Part shown: one piece after another, positions 51,446 to 60,589 of the stretch
Layout of the letters: the number at the start of each line of letters is the position of its first letter
Numbering within the stretch: position 1 is the first letter of the stretch
Origin: Franzmannia qiaohouensis
GTDB lineage: Bacteria; Pseudomonadota; Gammaproteobacteria; Pseudomonadales; Halomonadaceae
Direction: 5' to 3'
Length of the DNA stretch: 64,000 nucleotides
Assembly (NCBI RefSeq): GCF_031451695.1
Contig: NZ_JARWAM010000006.1
Coordinates: 1 to 64,000, forward strand
Translations under genes and position numbers: made by a program
The notes under the pieces: model-generated
Databases searched by the model: none
What the model was told of the DNA's origin: nothing
What the model saw: the letters and a program-made list of their open reading frames with translations, nothing else

Positions 51446-52899
51446 AGTGCCACCTCGTCGAGATTCAACTGCGCTTCGGCCAGCGCCTGGGCGATACCGC
51501 CCACGTCGCCGGCGCCCTGGGTGATCAGGATATCGCCGGGGCGCAGCACATTGGCGAGCAGCCCCGGCAGTTCGGCCTTGCTGGCAACGAACAGCGGATC
51601 GACCTTGCCCCGCTGACGGATCGAGCCGGCCAGGCTACGCCCCTCGGCGCCGGGTAGCGGCGCCTCACCGGCGCTGTAGACATCCAGTAGCAGCAGCGTA
51701 TCGACCCCGGACAGTACCCGCACGAAGTCCTCGTAGAGATCGCGGGTCCGCGAATAGCGGTGCGGCTGGTAGACCATCACCAGCCGCCGCTCGGGCCAGC
51801 CGGCGCGCACCGCGCGGATCACCATCTCCACCTCGCGGGGGTGGTGGCCATAGTCGTCGACCAGCATCACCTCGCCGTCGCCACCCGGCGAGGCGAAATT
51901 GCCGTGCACCTGAAAGCGCCGCCCGACGCCGGCGAATCCGGCCAGGCCGCGCTGGATCGCCGCATCGCTGACGCCGGCATCGCTGGCCACGGCGATCGCC
52001 GCCAACGCATTGAGGGCGTTGTGCTCACCGGGCATCGCCAGCCGCACCGCGAGCGGCGCCAGTCCGCCGGGACGGTGCGCCGTGAAGTGCACCTCGCCGG
52101 CTTGCTGCACGAAGTCGGTGATACGGTAGTCGGCGTCGGCGCTGAAGCCGTAGGTAACGAACTGGCGATGTACGTCGTCGAGCAGCCCGCGCACGTGGTC
52201 GTCGTCGATGCACAGGATCGCCAGGCCGTAGAACGGCAGGTTGTGCAGAAACTCGATGAAGGTGCCCTTGAGCCGCTCGAAGTCGCCGCCGTAGGTGGCC
52301 ATGTGGTCGGCATCGATATTGGTGACGACCGACACCATCGGCTGCAGATGCAGGAAGGAGGCGTCCGACTCGTCGGCCTCGGCGACCAGGTAGTCGCCCT
52401 CGCCGAGGCGCGCATTGGTGCCGGCGCTGGTCAACTTGCCGCCGATCACGAAGGTCGGGTCGAGGCCGTCTTCGGCCAGCAGGGTGGCGGTCATGCTGGT
52501 GGTGGTGGTCTTGCCGTGGGTGCCGGCCACCGCGATGCCGTGGCGAAAGCGCATCAGCTCGGCGAGCATCTCGGCGCGCCGCACCACCGGCACGCGGTGC
52601 TCGTGGGCCCAGCGAATCTCGGGATTGCTGGCATCCACCGCGGTCGACACCACCACCACGTCGGCGCCTTCGGCATGGCGCTGGTGATGGCCGATCCAGA
52701 CGTCGACGCCACAGCCGCGCAGATGCTCGACCACGCTCGAGGCCTTGAGGTCGCTACCACTCACCCGATAACCCTGGTTGGCGAGCACCTCGGCGATGCC
52801 GCACATGCCGGCACCGCCAATGCCCACGAAGTGAATGCGCCGGATGCGCCGCATGCCGAGGCCGGCGCGGCTGGCTTGTGAAGCGTTGATATCAGTCAA
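51442..52899 (-). CDS. murC: UDP-N-acetylmuramate--L-alanine ligase
   Basis: Adds L-Ala to UDP-MurNAc. Motifs: RIHFVGIGGAGMCGIAEVL, the P-loop AVAGTHGKTTTTSM, EADESDASFLHL and DDYGHHPREVE. The start is a judgement: TTG at 52899 has GGAGA about 9 bases upstream and overlaps the murG end by 8 bases, giving 485 residues. An ATG at 52854 gives MRRIRRIHFVG and 470 residues but has no ribosome binding site. Confidence 0.95.
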   Translation of the reverse strand: MTDINASQASRAGLGMRRIRRIHFVGIGGAGMCGIAEVLANQGYRVSGSDLKASSVVEHLRGCGVDVWIGHHQRHAEGADVVVVSTAVDASNPEIRWAHEHRVPVVRRAEMLAELMRFRHGIAVAGTHGKTTTTSMTATLLAEDGLDPTFVIGGKLTSAGTNARLGEGDYLVAEADESDASFLHLQPMVSVVTNIDADHMATYGGDFERLKGTFIEFLHNLPFYGLAILCIDDDHVRGLLDDVHRQFVTYGFSADADYRITDFVQQAGEVHFTAHRPGGLAPLAVRLAMPGEHNALNALAAIAVASDAGVSDAAIQRGLAGFAGVGRRFQVHGNFASPGGDGEVMLVDDYGHHPREVEMVIRAVRAGWPERRLVMVYQPHRYSRTRDLYEDFVRVLSGVDTLLLLDVYSAGEAPLPGAEGRSLAGSIRQRGKVDPLFVASKAELPGLLANVLRPGDILITQGAGDVGGIAQALAEAQLNLDEVAL

Positions 52900-53977
52900 A
52901 AGCAGTCTCCATGCAGCCGGCCACCAGGCGTTCGATGGCGTCGAGGCGCGCTTCGCCTCGCGCCTGCACGGCCATGGCGGCAAGCGTCTCGGGGGCCAGC
53001 AGCGCCTGCAGGCGCGCGGCCAGGGAATCTGGGGTCAGGGTCGCCTGGGGCATCAGCTCGGCGGCCCCGGCATCCACCAGCGCCTGTGCGTTGGCGGTCT
53101 GATGATCGTCTACCGCATGCGGAAAGGGCACGAACAGCGACGGCTTGGCGGCGGCGGCCAGCTCGGCCACGGTCAGCGCACCGGCGCGGCACACCACCAG
53201 GTCGGCCCAGTCGTAGGCCGCCGCCATGTCGTCGATGAATTCGCTGACCTCGGCGCTGACCCCGGCAGCGGCGTAGGCCTGGCGGGTCGCCTCGGCCTTG
53301 TCGCGCCCGGCCTGGTGATGCATCACCGGGCGCTGCTCCTCCGGCAGCCGGGCAAGCGCCGCCGGCAGGCACTGGTTGAGCGCCTGGGCGCCCAGCGAGC
53401 CGCCCACCACCAGCAGGCGCAGCGGCCGCTGGGCCATCGCCGCGGCGCTACGCGGCTGGGCTCCCAGGGCGGCGATCTCTTCGCGCACCGGGTTACCCAC
53501 CGCCTCGGCACGCCCGCCGAAGGCCTGGGGAAAGGCGGCGTAGACGCGCCGCGCCAGGCGCGACAGCGCCTTGTTGGTCAGCCCGGCCACGGCGTTCTGT
53601 TCGTGGATGATCAGCGGCCGGCGCATCAGCCACGCCGCCAGCCCGCCGGGGCCGCTGGCGAAGCCGCCGAGGCCCACCACCAGCTGCGGGTCGAGCTCGC
53701 GGATCACCCCACGCGCCTGAGCTACGGCACGCAGCAGCCGCCACGGCGCCTTCAACCAGCCGGCGGCGCCGTTACCGCGCAGGCCGGCGATGTCGATGTG
53801 GTGCAGCGGGATACCGGCATCCGGCACCAGGCGATTCTCGATGCCACGCGGGCTGCCCAGCCACTCGACGTGGACATCCTTGGCGGCCAGGCCGCGTGCC
53901 AGCGATAGCGCAGGAATCACATGTCCGCCGGTACCACCGGCCATGATCAATACGCGCCGCGGAAAGCGCTGACTCAC
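52892..53977 (-). CDS. murG: UDP-GlcNAc:undecaprenyl-PP-MurNAc-pentapeptide GlcNAc transferase
   Basis: Makes lipid II at the inner face of the membrane. The 361-residue product has the GT-B motifs MAGGTGGHVIPALSLA, VVGLGGFASGPGGLAAWL, HEQNAVAGLTNK, VVGGSLGAQALN and VCRAGALTVAELAAA. The start is GTG at 53977 in a GTGA overlap with ftsW, with AGGAGA 7 bases upstream. The same frame stays open far upstream through ftsW; that part is not coding. Confidence 0.96.
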   Translation of the reverse strand: MSQRFPRRVLIMAGGTGGHVIPALSLARGLAAKDVHVEWLGSPRGIENRLVPDAGIPLHHIDIAGLRGNGAAGWLKAPWRLLRAVAQARGVIRELDPQLVVGLGGFASGPGGLAAWLMRRPLIIHEQNAVAGLTNKALSRLARRVYAAFPQAFGGRAEAVGNPVREEIAALGAQPRSAAAMAQRPLRLLVVGGSLGAQALNQCLPAALARLPEEQRPVMHHQAGRDKAEATRQAYAAAGVSAEVSEFIDDMAAAYDWADLVVCRAGALTVAELAAAAKPSLFVPFPHAVDDHQTANAQALVDAGAAELMPQATLTPDSLAARLQALLAPETLAAMAVQARGEARLDAIERLVAGCMETAFD

Positions 53978-55197
53978 TTGGCGTCTCCTGTCGAACGTGC
54001 AGCGCCGGCGCTGCGCGCCCGCGGTGCGGTGGGTTGGGCACGCCGCATGGCGCGCCGCGTCTCGGCATCGGCGCGAATCAGCAGGCCAATCATCGCCGCG
54101 CTGACCAGCAGGCTCGACCCGCCGTAGCTGAGCAGCGGCAGCGTCAGTCCCTTGGTCGGCAGCATACCGGTGCTCACCGCGATATTGATGAACGCCTGGG
54201 AGCCGATCACCAGCGCGATACCGTAGCTGAGATAGGCGGCGAACGGCAGCCGGGCAAGCTCCGCGCGACGGCCGATGGTCAGCGCACGAAACACCAGCAG
54301 CGCAAAGAGTCCAACCACCGCGATGGCACCGAACAGGCCGAGCTCCTCGGCGATCACGGCAAACACGAAGTCGGTATGCGCCTCGGGCAGGTAGAAGAGT
54401 TTCTGCACGCTGTTGCCCAGCCCCAGCCCCAGCCAGTGCCCACGGCCAAAGGCGATCAGCGCCTGGGTCAGCTGGTAGCCGCTGGCGAACTGATCGGCCC
54501 AGGGGTCGGCGAAACTGGTCAGGCGTGCCAGGCGATAGGGTTCGGCAATGGCGACATAAAACCCCAGCAGCCCCACCACGATCAGCAGCAGCCCGAAACG
54601 CCACAGCGGCGCACCGGCCATCAGCAGCATGCCCATCACGCAGCCGGTCATCACTACTACCGCGCCGTAGTCGGGCGCCAGGATCAACAGCAGTGCAATC
54701 ACGGCGACCACCAGCAGCGGGCGCAGGAAGGCGCCCCAGTGCTGGCGCACCTCGGCCAGGAAGCGCTCCAGGTAGCCGGCCATGTAGGCGATCAGGCACA
54801 GCTTGGTGACCTCGGAGGCCTGCAGGTTGAAAGGCACGCCGGGCAGTGACAGCCAGCGCTTGCTGCCGTTGATCTCGCGACCGAAGATCAGCACCAGCGC
54901 CAGCAGCACGATCCCGACCAGCAGCAGCAGCGGGCCGTTGACCTTCCACCACACCAGCGGTACCCGCGACACGCCGATCCCCACGCCCAGCGCCATCACC
55001 ACGAAGATGCCGTGGCGGATGCTGAAGTAATAGGGATTGCCGGTGAGGCTCGAGGCCACCTCGGTGGAGGCCGAGGTAACCATCACCCAGCCGATCAACA
55101 GCAGCGACATAGCCGCCAGCAGCAGCCAGGCGTCGAACGGCTGATCCGCGGTAGAGAAGCGCGCCCCCCAGGAGCGCCGTCGGGTCCCAGCCTTCAT
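53974..55197 (-). CDS. ftsW: Peptidoglycan glycosyltransferase FtsW
   Basis: SEDS-family septal glycan polymerase partnered with FtsI. The 407-residue product has about ten helices. Signatures include FSIRHGIFVVMALGVG, PDYGAVVVM, and TKGLTLPLLSYGGSSLLVS near the C-terminus. A basic cytoplasmic tail follows. The ATG at 55197 overlaps the murD stop (ATGA). Confidence 0.96.
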   Translation of the reverse strand: MKAGTRRRSWGARFSTADQPFDAWLLLAAMSLLLIGWVMVTSASTEVASSLTGNPYYFSIRHGIFVVMALGVGIGVSRVPLVWWKVNGPLLLLVGIVLLALVLIFGREINGSKRWLSLPGVPFNLQASEVTKLCLIAYMAGYLERFLAEVRQHWGAFLRPLLVVAVIALLLILAPDYGAVVVMTGCVMGMLLMAGAPLWRFGLLLIVVGLLGFYVAIAEPYRLARLTSFADPWADQFASGYQLTQALIAFGRGHWLGLGLGNSVQKLFYLPEAHTDFVFAVIAEELGLFGAIAVVGLFALLVFRALTIGRRAELARLPFAAYLSYGIALVIGSQAFINIAVSTGMLPTKGLTLPLLSYGGSSLLVSAAMIGLLIRADAETRRAMRRAQPTAPRARSAGAARSTGDAK

Positions 55198-56606
55198 GCG
55201 TCAACCTCCCTCTGCCGGGCCAATACCCAGCGGCGGAAATGTTCGCCACGCTCCTGGTAGTTGGCGAACTGATCGAAACTCGCGCAGGCCGGCGACAGCA
55301 GCACGCAGTCGCCGGGGCTCGCCAGGGTTTGCGCCAGCGCCATGGCGGCGTCGAGGTCGGCTACCGGATGCACCGGCAGCGCCCCCTCAAGGCTGCGCGC
55401 CAGGCGCTCGCCGTCGAGGCCGAAGACCACCACGGCGCGGGCGTGCGCGGCGAGCGGGGCACTCAGCGGGCTGAAATCCGCGCCCTTGCCGACTCCGCCG
55501 GCCAGCAGGATCAGCTTGCCGTCGAGGGTCGGCCCGAGCCCGGCGATCGCCGCCAGGGTGGCACCGACGTTGGTACCCTTGGAGTCGTTGATCCAGGCCA
55601 CGCCCTGCCACTCGGCGATCAGTTCGCCGCGATGCGCCAGGCCGGCAAAGCGCATCAGGACCTCGTGCATGGCGTCCAGCGGCAGGTCGAGGCGCGCGCC
55701 CATGGCCAGGGCTGCCAGCGCATTGGCCTGATTGTGCCGCCCGCGCAGGCGCACGTCACGAGCGGCCAGCAGCGGGCGGCTGCCGCACATCAGCCAGGGC
55801 TCGGCCCCGTCGCCGGCATCGTGGTTGGCGATGCCCCACTCCTGCTCGGCCGGGGCCGTCACGGTGAAACGCTCGAGCTGCGCCGGCGGCGCCTCGAGGG
55901 GCCAGGTCAGGGGATCGTCGGCATTGACCACCGCATGGCGGGCGCCGCGGAAGATACCCTGCTTGGCCCGGCGATAGCCGTCGAGGTCGCCGTGGCGGTC
56001 GAGGTGATCCTCGCAGAGGTTGAGAAAGGCGACGGTCTCGGCGCCCAGCCGCGGTGTGGTCTCGAGCTGGAAGCTCGACAGCTCGAGCACGTAGAAGTCG
56101 GCGTCCGGCGCGTCGTGGAGCAGGTCGAGAGCCGGCGTGCCGAGGTTGCCGCCGACCGCCACCCGGCGCCCCGCCTGCTGGGCCATCTCGCCGAGCAGGG
56201 TGGTCACGGTGGACTTGGCGTTGGAGCCGGTGATGGCGGCGATCGGCGCCCGCGCGGCGCGCACGAACAGCGCGATCTCGCCCACCACCAGCGGCTCGCC
56301 GGTGGCCGCCCGGGTGCGTCCGGCCAGTTCGGCGAGCCCCGGTGTGGCGGGGTCGACCCCGGGGCTCAGCACCACCTCCTCGACCTCGCTCAAGTCGAGA
56401 CCGGTGAGCGGCCCGCAGTAGATCTCGACGCCCGGGTGGGCGGCGTGGAAGTCGTCGAGCCCGGGCGGCGCCGAGCGGGTATCGGCGACCATGTAAGGCA
56501 CCTTGCGGCGGCTCAGGTGGCGACATATCGCCCGCCCCGAGATACCCAGCCCCACTACCAGCGTCATGCCCGCCGGTACGCTGACCCGTGTCGCTGCCTG
56601 AGCCAC
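55194..56606 (-). CDS. murD: UDP-N-acetylmuramoylalanine--D-glutamate ligase
   Basis: Adds D-Glu to UDP-MurNAc-L-Ala. The 470-residue product has the Rossmann loop VVGLGISGRA, the P-loop ITGSNAKSTVTTLLGEM, LELSSFQLE, NLCEDHLDRH and NDSKGTNVGATLAA. The P-loop reads N-A-K where E. coli has N-G-K; the same change occurs, as I recall, in pseudomonads. The start is GTG at 56606 with AAGGTG 8 bases upstream; an in-frame ATG lies at 56567. Confidence 0.95.
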   Translation of the reverse strand: MAQAATRVSVPAGMTLVVGLGISGRAICRHLSRRKVPYMVADTRSAPPGLDDFHAAHPGVEIYCGPLTGLDLSEVEEVVLSPGVDPATPGLAELAGRTRAATGEPLVVGEIALFVRAARAPIAAITGSNAKSTVTTLLGEMAQQAGRRVAVGGNLGTPALDLLHDAPDADFYVLELSSFQLETTPRLGAETVAFLNLCEDHLDRHGDLDGYRRAKQGIFRGARHAVVNADDPLTWPLEAPPAQLERFTVTAPAEQEWGIANHDAGDGAEPWLMCGSRPLLAARDVRLRGRHNQANALAALAMGARLDLPLDAMHEVLMRFAGLAHRGELIAEWQGVAWINDSKGTNVGATLAAIAGLGPTLDGKLILLAGGVGKGADFSPLSAPLAAHARAVVVFGLDGERLARSLEGALPVHPVADLDAAMALAQTLASPGDCVLLSPACASFDQFANYQERGEHFRRWVLARQREVDA

Positions 56607-56607
56607 G

Positions 56608-57690
56608 TCAGCGCACCTTCAGGGTGGCCAGGCCGACCAGCACCAGCACCACCGTGATGATCCAGAAACGCACGATGACCCGCGGCTCAGGCCAGCCCTT
56701 GAGCTCAAAGTGGTGATGCAGCGGCGCCATGCGAAAGATCCGCCGGCCAGTCAACTTGTAGGAGCCGACCTGCAGGATCACCGACACCGTCTCCATCACG
56801 AACACCCCGCCCATGATGAACAGCACGATCTCCTGGCGCACGATAACCGCGACCACGCCCAGCGCCGCACCCAGCGCCAGCGCGCCGACATCGCCCATGA
56901 AGACCTGGGCCGGGTAGGTGTTGAACCACAGGAACCCCAGCCCGGCACCGGCAATGGTCGCGCAGAACACCGCCAGCTCGCCGGCGCCGGGAATCATCGG
57001 AATCTGCAGGTAGTTGGCAAATACCGCATTGCCGCTGGCATAGGCGAATACCGCCAGGCCCATGGCCACCAGCACGGTGGGCATGATGGCCAGGCCGTCG
57101 AGGCCGTCGGTGAGGTTGACCGCATTGGAACTGCCGACGATCACGAAGTAGGTCAGCACGATGAAGAACACCCCCATCGGCACCACGATGTCCTTGAATA
57201 GCGGCACGATCAGGCTGGTCTCCACCGGGCTCGCCGCGGTGGTATAGAGCAGCACCGCGGCGGCCAGGCCGATCACCGACTGCCAGAGGTACTTCCAGCG
57301 CGCCGGCAGGCCGCGCGGGTTCTTCTCCACCACCTTGCGGTAGTCGTCGACCCAGCCAATCGCACCGAAGCCCAGCGTGACGCCGAGTACGATCCACACG
57401 TAGTGGTTGGCAAGGTCTCCCCACAGCAGGGTGCTCACGGCGATCGCCATCAGGATCATCGCCCCGCCCATGGTCGGCGTACCCGCCTTGGAAAGGTGCG
57501 ACTGGGGGCCGTCGTCACGCACCGCCTGGCCGATCTGCCGCTCGACCAGGCGGCGGATCATCAGCGGTCCCAGCCACAGGCAGAGCAGCAGTGCGGTGAT
57601 GGTCCCCAGGATCATGCGCAGGGTGAGGTAGTTGAAGACATTGAAGGCGCTCTGGAATTGCGCCAGAAAATTGGCCAGATAAAGCAGCAT
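56608..57690 (-). CDS. mraY: Phospho-N-acetylmuramoyl-pentapeptide transferase
   Basis: Ten-helix enzyme that makes lipid I from UDP-MurNAc-pentapeptide and undecaprenyl phosphate. The 360-residue product has KAGTPTMGGAMI, GWVDDYRKV (metal-binding DD), NAVNLTDGLDGLA, FMGDVGALALG and the C-terminal APLHHHFELKGWPEPRVIVRFW. The ATG at 57690 follows the murF stop by 9 bases. Confidence 0.97.
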   Translation of the reverse strand: MLLYLANFLAQFQSAFNVFNYLTLRMILGTITALLLCLWLGPLMIRRLVERQIGQAVRDDGPQSHLSKAGTPTMGGAMILMAIAVSTLLWGDLANHYVWIVLGVTLGFGAIGWVDDYRKVVEKNPRGLPARWKYLWQSVIGLAAAVLLYTTAASPVETSLIVPLFKDIVVPMGVFFIVLTYFVIVGSSNAVNLTDGLDGLAIMPTVLVAMGLAVFAYASGNAVFANYLQIPMIPGAGELAVFCATIAGAGLGFLWFNTYPAQVFMGDVGALALGAALGVVAVIVRQEIVLFIMGGVFVMETVSVILQVGSYKLTGRRIFRMAPLHHHFELKGWPEPRVIVRFWIITVVLVLVGLATLKVR

Positions 57691-57699
57691 GTGTCGCGT

Positions 57700-59082
57700 T
57701 CACCTTGATGCATCAGCGCGCAGGGCGGCAATCACTCGTTCCATGCCGGCACTGCGCGAGCCCTTGACCAGCACGCTGGCCCCTGGCGGCAGATGGTTGA
57801 GGGCATGGCGCACCAGCGCCTCCCAGTCGTCGAAATGGCAGCCGGCAGCCCCGCAGGCCAGAGCGGCCTGGCGCGCGGCATCACCGGTGGTGCCGAGAAA
57901 ATCGATCCCTTTCTCCTGCGCATAGCGTCCGACCTCGGCATGCAGCCGCGGCGACGCCTCGCCCAACTCGCCCATGACGCCCAACAGGCACCAGCGCGGT
58001 CCCGGCATGTCGGCCAACGCATCCAGTGCCGCTTTCACCGCGCCGGGGTTGGCATTATAGGTATCATCTATCAGCCGCGTGTCGCGCAGGCCCGCGACCA
58101 CGGCCATGCGCCCCGCCATCGGCGCCGCTGCCGCGAGCCCAGTGACCACGGCATCACCGTCGAGCCCCATGGCCAGGGCCGCTGCTGCTGCTGCCAGCGC
58201 GTTGGCCACGCTATGACGGCCCAGCAGCGCAAGCGTCACGCGGCCCAGTTGTCGACCATCGAACGACAGCGTGAAAGCATAGCGCCCCAGCTCGTCACAG
58301 GCCAGCGCTCCGGCCGTGACCCGCGCCGCGGCATCGCTGAGACTGAAGTCAATCACCTCATGCTCGCCGGCCAGGCGTCGCCACAGCGGGTAGAAGCGGT
58401 CGTCACGGTTGAGCACCGCCACCCCACGCGGCCCGAGGCCGGCGAGGATCTCAGCCTTGGCCTGGGCAATCTGGCCCATGCCACCGAACTCGCCGACGTG
58501 GGCGCCGGTGACATTGGTGATCAGCGCCACGTCGGGCACCGCCAGCGCAGTGGTCCAGGCGATCTCGCCCAGATGGTTGGCGCCCAGCTCGACCACCGCA
58601 TGGCGATGCTCGCCGCGCAGCTCGAGCAGGGTCAACGGCGCACCGATATCGTTGTTGAGGTTACCGCGGGTGGCCAGCGTCGCCCCCTGCTGGGCGAGTA
58701 GCCCGGCGAGCAGTTCCTTGACCGAGGTCTTGCCGCTATTGCCGGTAATCGCCGCCAGCTGCCGCCCACCGGCCTGCCCCCAGGCCCGCCGCCGCGCCAG
58801 CCCCAACAACCCCAGGGCGAGGCGACTATCGGGCACCACCAGCTGCGGCAGCGGATCGTCGAGGCGCTGCTCGACCACCGCCGCCGCCGCGCCGGCGGCA
58901 CGCGCCTGGGCAATGAAATCGTGGCCATCGAAGCGCTCGCCGCGCAGCGCCACGAACAGCGCCCCCGCTGCCAGCGCCCGGGTGTCGGTGGTGATGGCGC
59001 CGAGCGCCAGCCCCGCTGGGTCCGGCGCCGCCACGCCGAGCGCCGCAGCCACCTCGCCGAGGGTATTGAGTCCCGCATTCAT
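57700..59082 (-). CDS. murF: UDP-N-acetylmuramoyl-tripeptide--D-alanyl-D-alanine ligase
   Basis: Adds D-Ala-D-Ala to complete the pentapeptide. The 460-residue product has ITTDTRALAAGALFVALRG, the P-loop ITGNSGKTSVKEL, VELGANHLGEIAWT and LIDDTYNANPGAVKAALD. The ATG at 59082 overlaps the murE stop (ATGG/TGA, 4 bp). Confidence 0.96.
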   Translation of the reverse strand: MNAGLNTLGEVAAALGVAAPDPAGLALGAITTDTRALAAGALFVALRGERFDGHDFIAQARAAGAAAAVVEQRLDDPLPQLVVPDSRLALGLLGLARRRAWGQAGGRQLAAITGNSGKTSVKELLAGLLAQQGATLATRGNLNNDIGAPLTLLELRGEHRHAVVELGANHLGEIAWTTALAVPDVALITNVTGAHVGEFGGMGQIAQAKAEILAGLGPRGVAVLNRDDRFYPLWRRLAGEHEVIDFSLSDAAARVTAGALACDELGRYAFTLSFDGRQLGRVTLALLGRHSVANALAAAAAALAMGLDGDAVVTGLAAAAPMAGRMAVVAGLRDTRLIDDTYNANPGAVKAALDALADMPGPRWCLLGVMGELGEASPRLHAEVGRYAQEKGIDFLGTTGDAARQAALACGAAGCHFDDWEALVRHALNHLPPGASVLVKGSRSAGMERVIAALRADASR

Positions 59083-60578
59083 GGGCGTTCTCCGCGCCGT
59101 GCCAGCGCCGCTTCGGCCTCGGCCAGGTCGCTGAAGGCGTGGCGCACGCCGGCGATCTCCTGATAGGCCTCATGGCCCTTGCCGGCGATCAGCACGATGT
59201 CCTCGGGCTCGGCCGCGGCCAGCGTACGAGCAATCGCCTCGCGGCGGCCATCGATCTCCCACACGCTGTCGGCCTGGGGTGCGCTCAAGCCGGCGCGAAT
59301 CGCCCCGCGAATCGCTGCCGGGTCTTCACTGCGCGGATTGTCGTCACTGATCACTACCCGCCCGGCCTGAGCCTCGGCGACCTGCCCCATCAGCGGCCGC
59401 TTGCCGGGATCGCGATCACCGCCGCAGCCGAACAGGCACCACAGGGTCGCCGTCTCTCCGAGGTGGGCGCGCAGCGCGCGCAGGGCATTGTCGAGGGCAT
59501 CCGGCGTGTGCGCATAGTCGACCACCACGCTCGGCCCGCCGGGCGCCGCCAGGCGCTGCATGCGTCCGGGCACCGGCGCAAGCGCGGCGGCCGCCTCCAG
59601 CAGCGCGTCGAGATCCTCCCCCAGGCCGTAGAGCGTGGCCATCGCCAGCAGTACGTTATCGAGATTGAAGCGTCCCATCAGCGCCAGCTCCAGCACCCGC
59701 TCGCCCAGCGGCGTGGCGATCAGCGCACGCTGGCCGGACGCGTGGGGCAGCCACTCGACGACCCTCAGCGTGGTCGCCTCATCCTCGCCGCAGGCCAGCA
59801 CCCGCACCCGCTCCGAGATCCCGGCCAGCATCAGCCGCGCCAGCGGATCGTCGGCGTTGACCACCGCCAGTTCGAGCTCGTCGCGCTTGAACAGCTGCGC
59901 CTTGGCCGCGGCATAGGCCGCCATGCTGGGGTGGTAGTCGAGGTGGTCGCGACTCAGGTTGGTGAACACCCCCGCCGCCAGCCGACAGCCGGCCAGGCGC
60001 CCCTGGTCGAGGGCGTGGGATGAAACCTCCATGGCCACCCGCGTGACGCCCTGGTCGCCGAGCTCGCCGAGTGCGGCCTGCAGCGCCAGCGGCCCGGGAG
60101 TGGTATGGCCGCTATCGGCCAGGCTACCGACGCGACCGGCGCCAAGGGTGCCGACCACGCCGCAGGGTCGCCCCAGCGCTTCGCTCAGTGCGGCAATGTA
60201 GTGGGTCACCGAACTCTTGCCGTTGGTACCGGTGACGCCGATCAGCTCCAGGTTCTCCGCTACGTTGAACAGCTCGCGCCCCAGCGCACCCAGCTGCGCC
60301 TTGAGCCCGGGCAGTCCGAGCACGCGCGGATCCACCGGCGGCGACTCGCCGTCGTCGAGATGATAGAGCACCGCCGCGACCCCAGCGGCCAGCGCCTGGG
60401 CCACGTAATCGCGGCCATCGACGTTGACCCCCGGCAGCGCCACGAACAGATCGCCGGCCGCCAGCCGGCGACTGTCGAGCTCGAGGCGCAGGTACTCGGT
60501 GGCGGGAAGGCGCGAGACCGCGGCGTCGGGCCAGCGTTCGCTCAGCGCCTGGGTCAGTCGTTGGCGATCGACCTGCAT
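59079..60578 (-). CDS. murE: UDP-MurNAc-L-alanyl-D-glutamate--2,6-diaminopimelate ligase
   Basis: Adds the third peptide residue. The 499-residue product has the P-loop VTGTNGKSSVTHYIA, AMEVSSHALDQGRL, FTNLSRDHLDYH, VVDYAHTPDAL and DDNPRSEDP. The DNPR motif indicates meso-diaminopimelate rather than lysine, as expected for a Gram-negative cell wall. The ATG at 60578 lies 11 bases after ftsI. Confidence 0.97.
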   Translation of the reverse strand: MQVDRQRLTQALSERWPDAAVSRLPATEYLRLELDSRRLAAGDLFVALPGVNVDGRDYVAQALAAGVAAVLYHLDDGESPPVDPRVLGLPGLKAQLGALGRELFNVAENLELIGVTGTNGKSSVTHYIAALSEALGRPCGVVGTLGAGRVGSLADSGHTTPGPLALQAALGELGDQGVTRVAMEVSSHALDQGRLAGCRLAAGVFTNLSRDHLDYHPSMAAYAAAKAQLFKRDELELAVVNADDPLARLMLAGISERVRVLACGEDEATTLRVVEWLPHASGQRALIATPLGERVLELALMGRFNLDNVLLAMATLYGLGEDLDALLEAAAALAPVPGRMQRLAAPGGPSVVVDYAHTPDALDNALRALRAHLGETATLWCLFGCGGDRDPGKRPLMGQVAEAQAGRVVISDDNPRSEDPAAIRGAIRAGLSAPQADSVWEIDGRREAIARTLAAAEPEDIVLIAGKGHEAYQEIAGVRHAFSDLAEAEAALARRGERP

Positions 60579-60589
60579 CTGATGTCCTT

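Noticed and set aside
49811..51616. A 601-codon + strand open frame opposite ftsQ and ddlB
   Set aside because: It is an artefact of high GC content; ddlB and ftsQ are clear on the minus strand and the + reading shows no domain.
53978..55249. Upstream extension of murG through ftsW
   Set aside because: FtsW is unambiguous there; the murG reading upstream of the GTG at 53977 has no homology.
56173..56220. MurD P-loop with Ala instead of Gly as a sign of inactivation
   Set aside because: The rest of the active site is intact and, as I recall, the same variant occurs in functional pseudomonad MurD.
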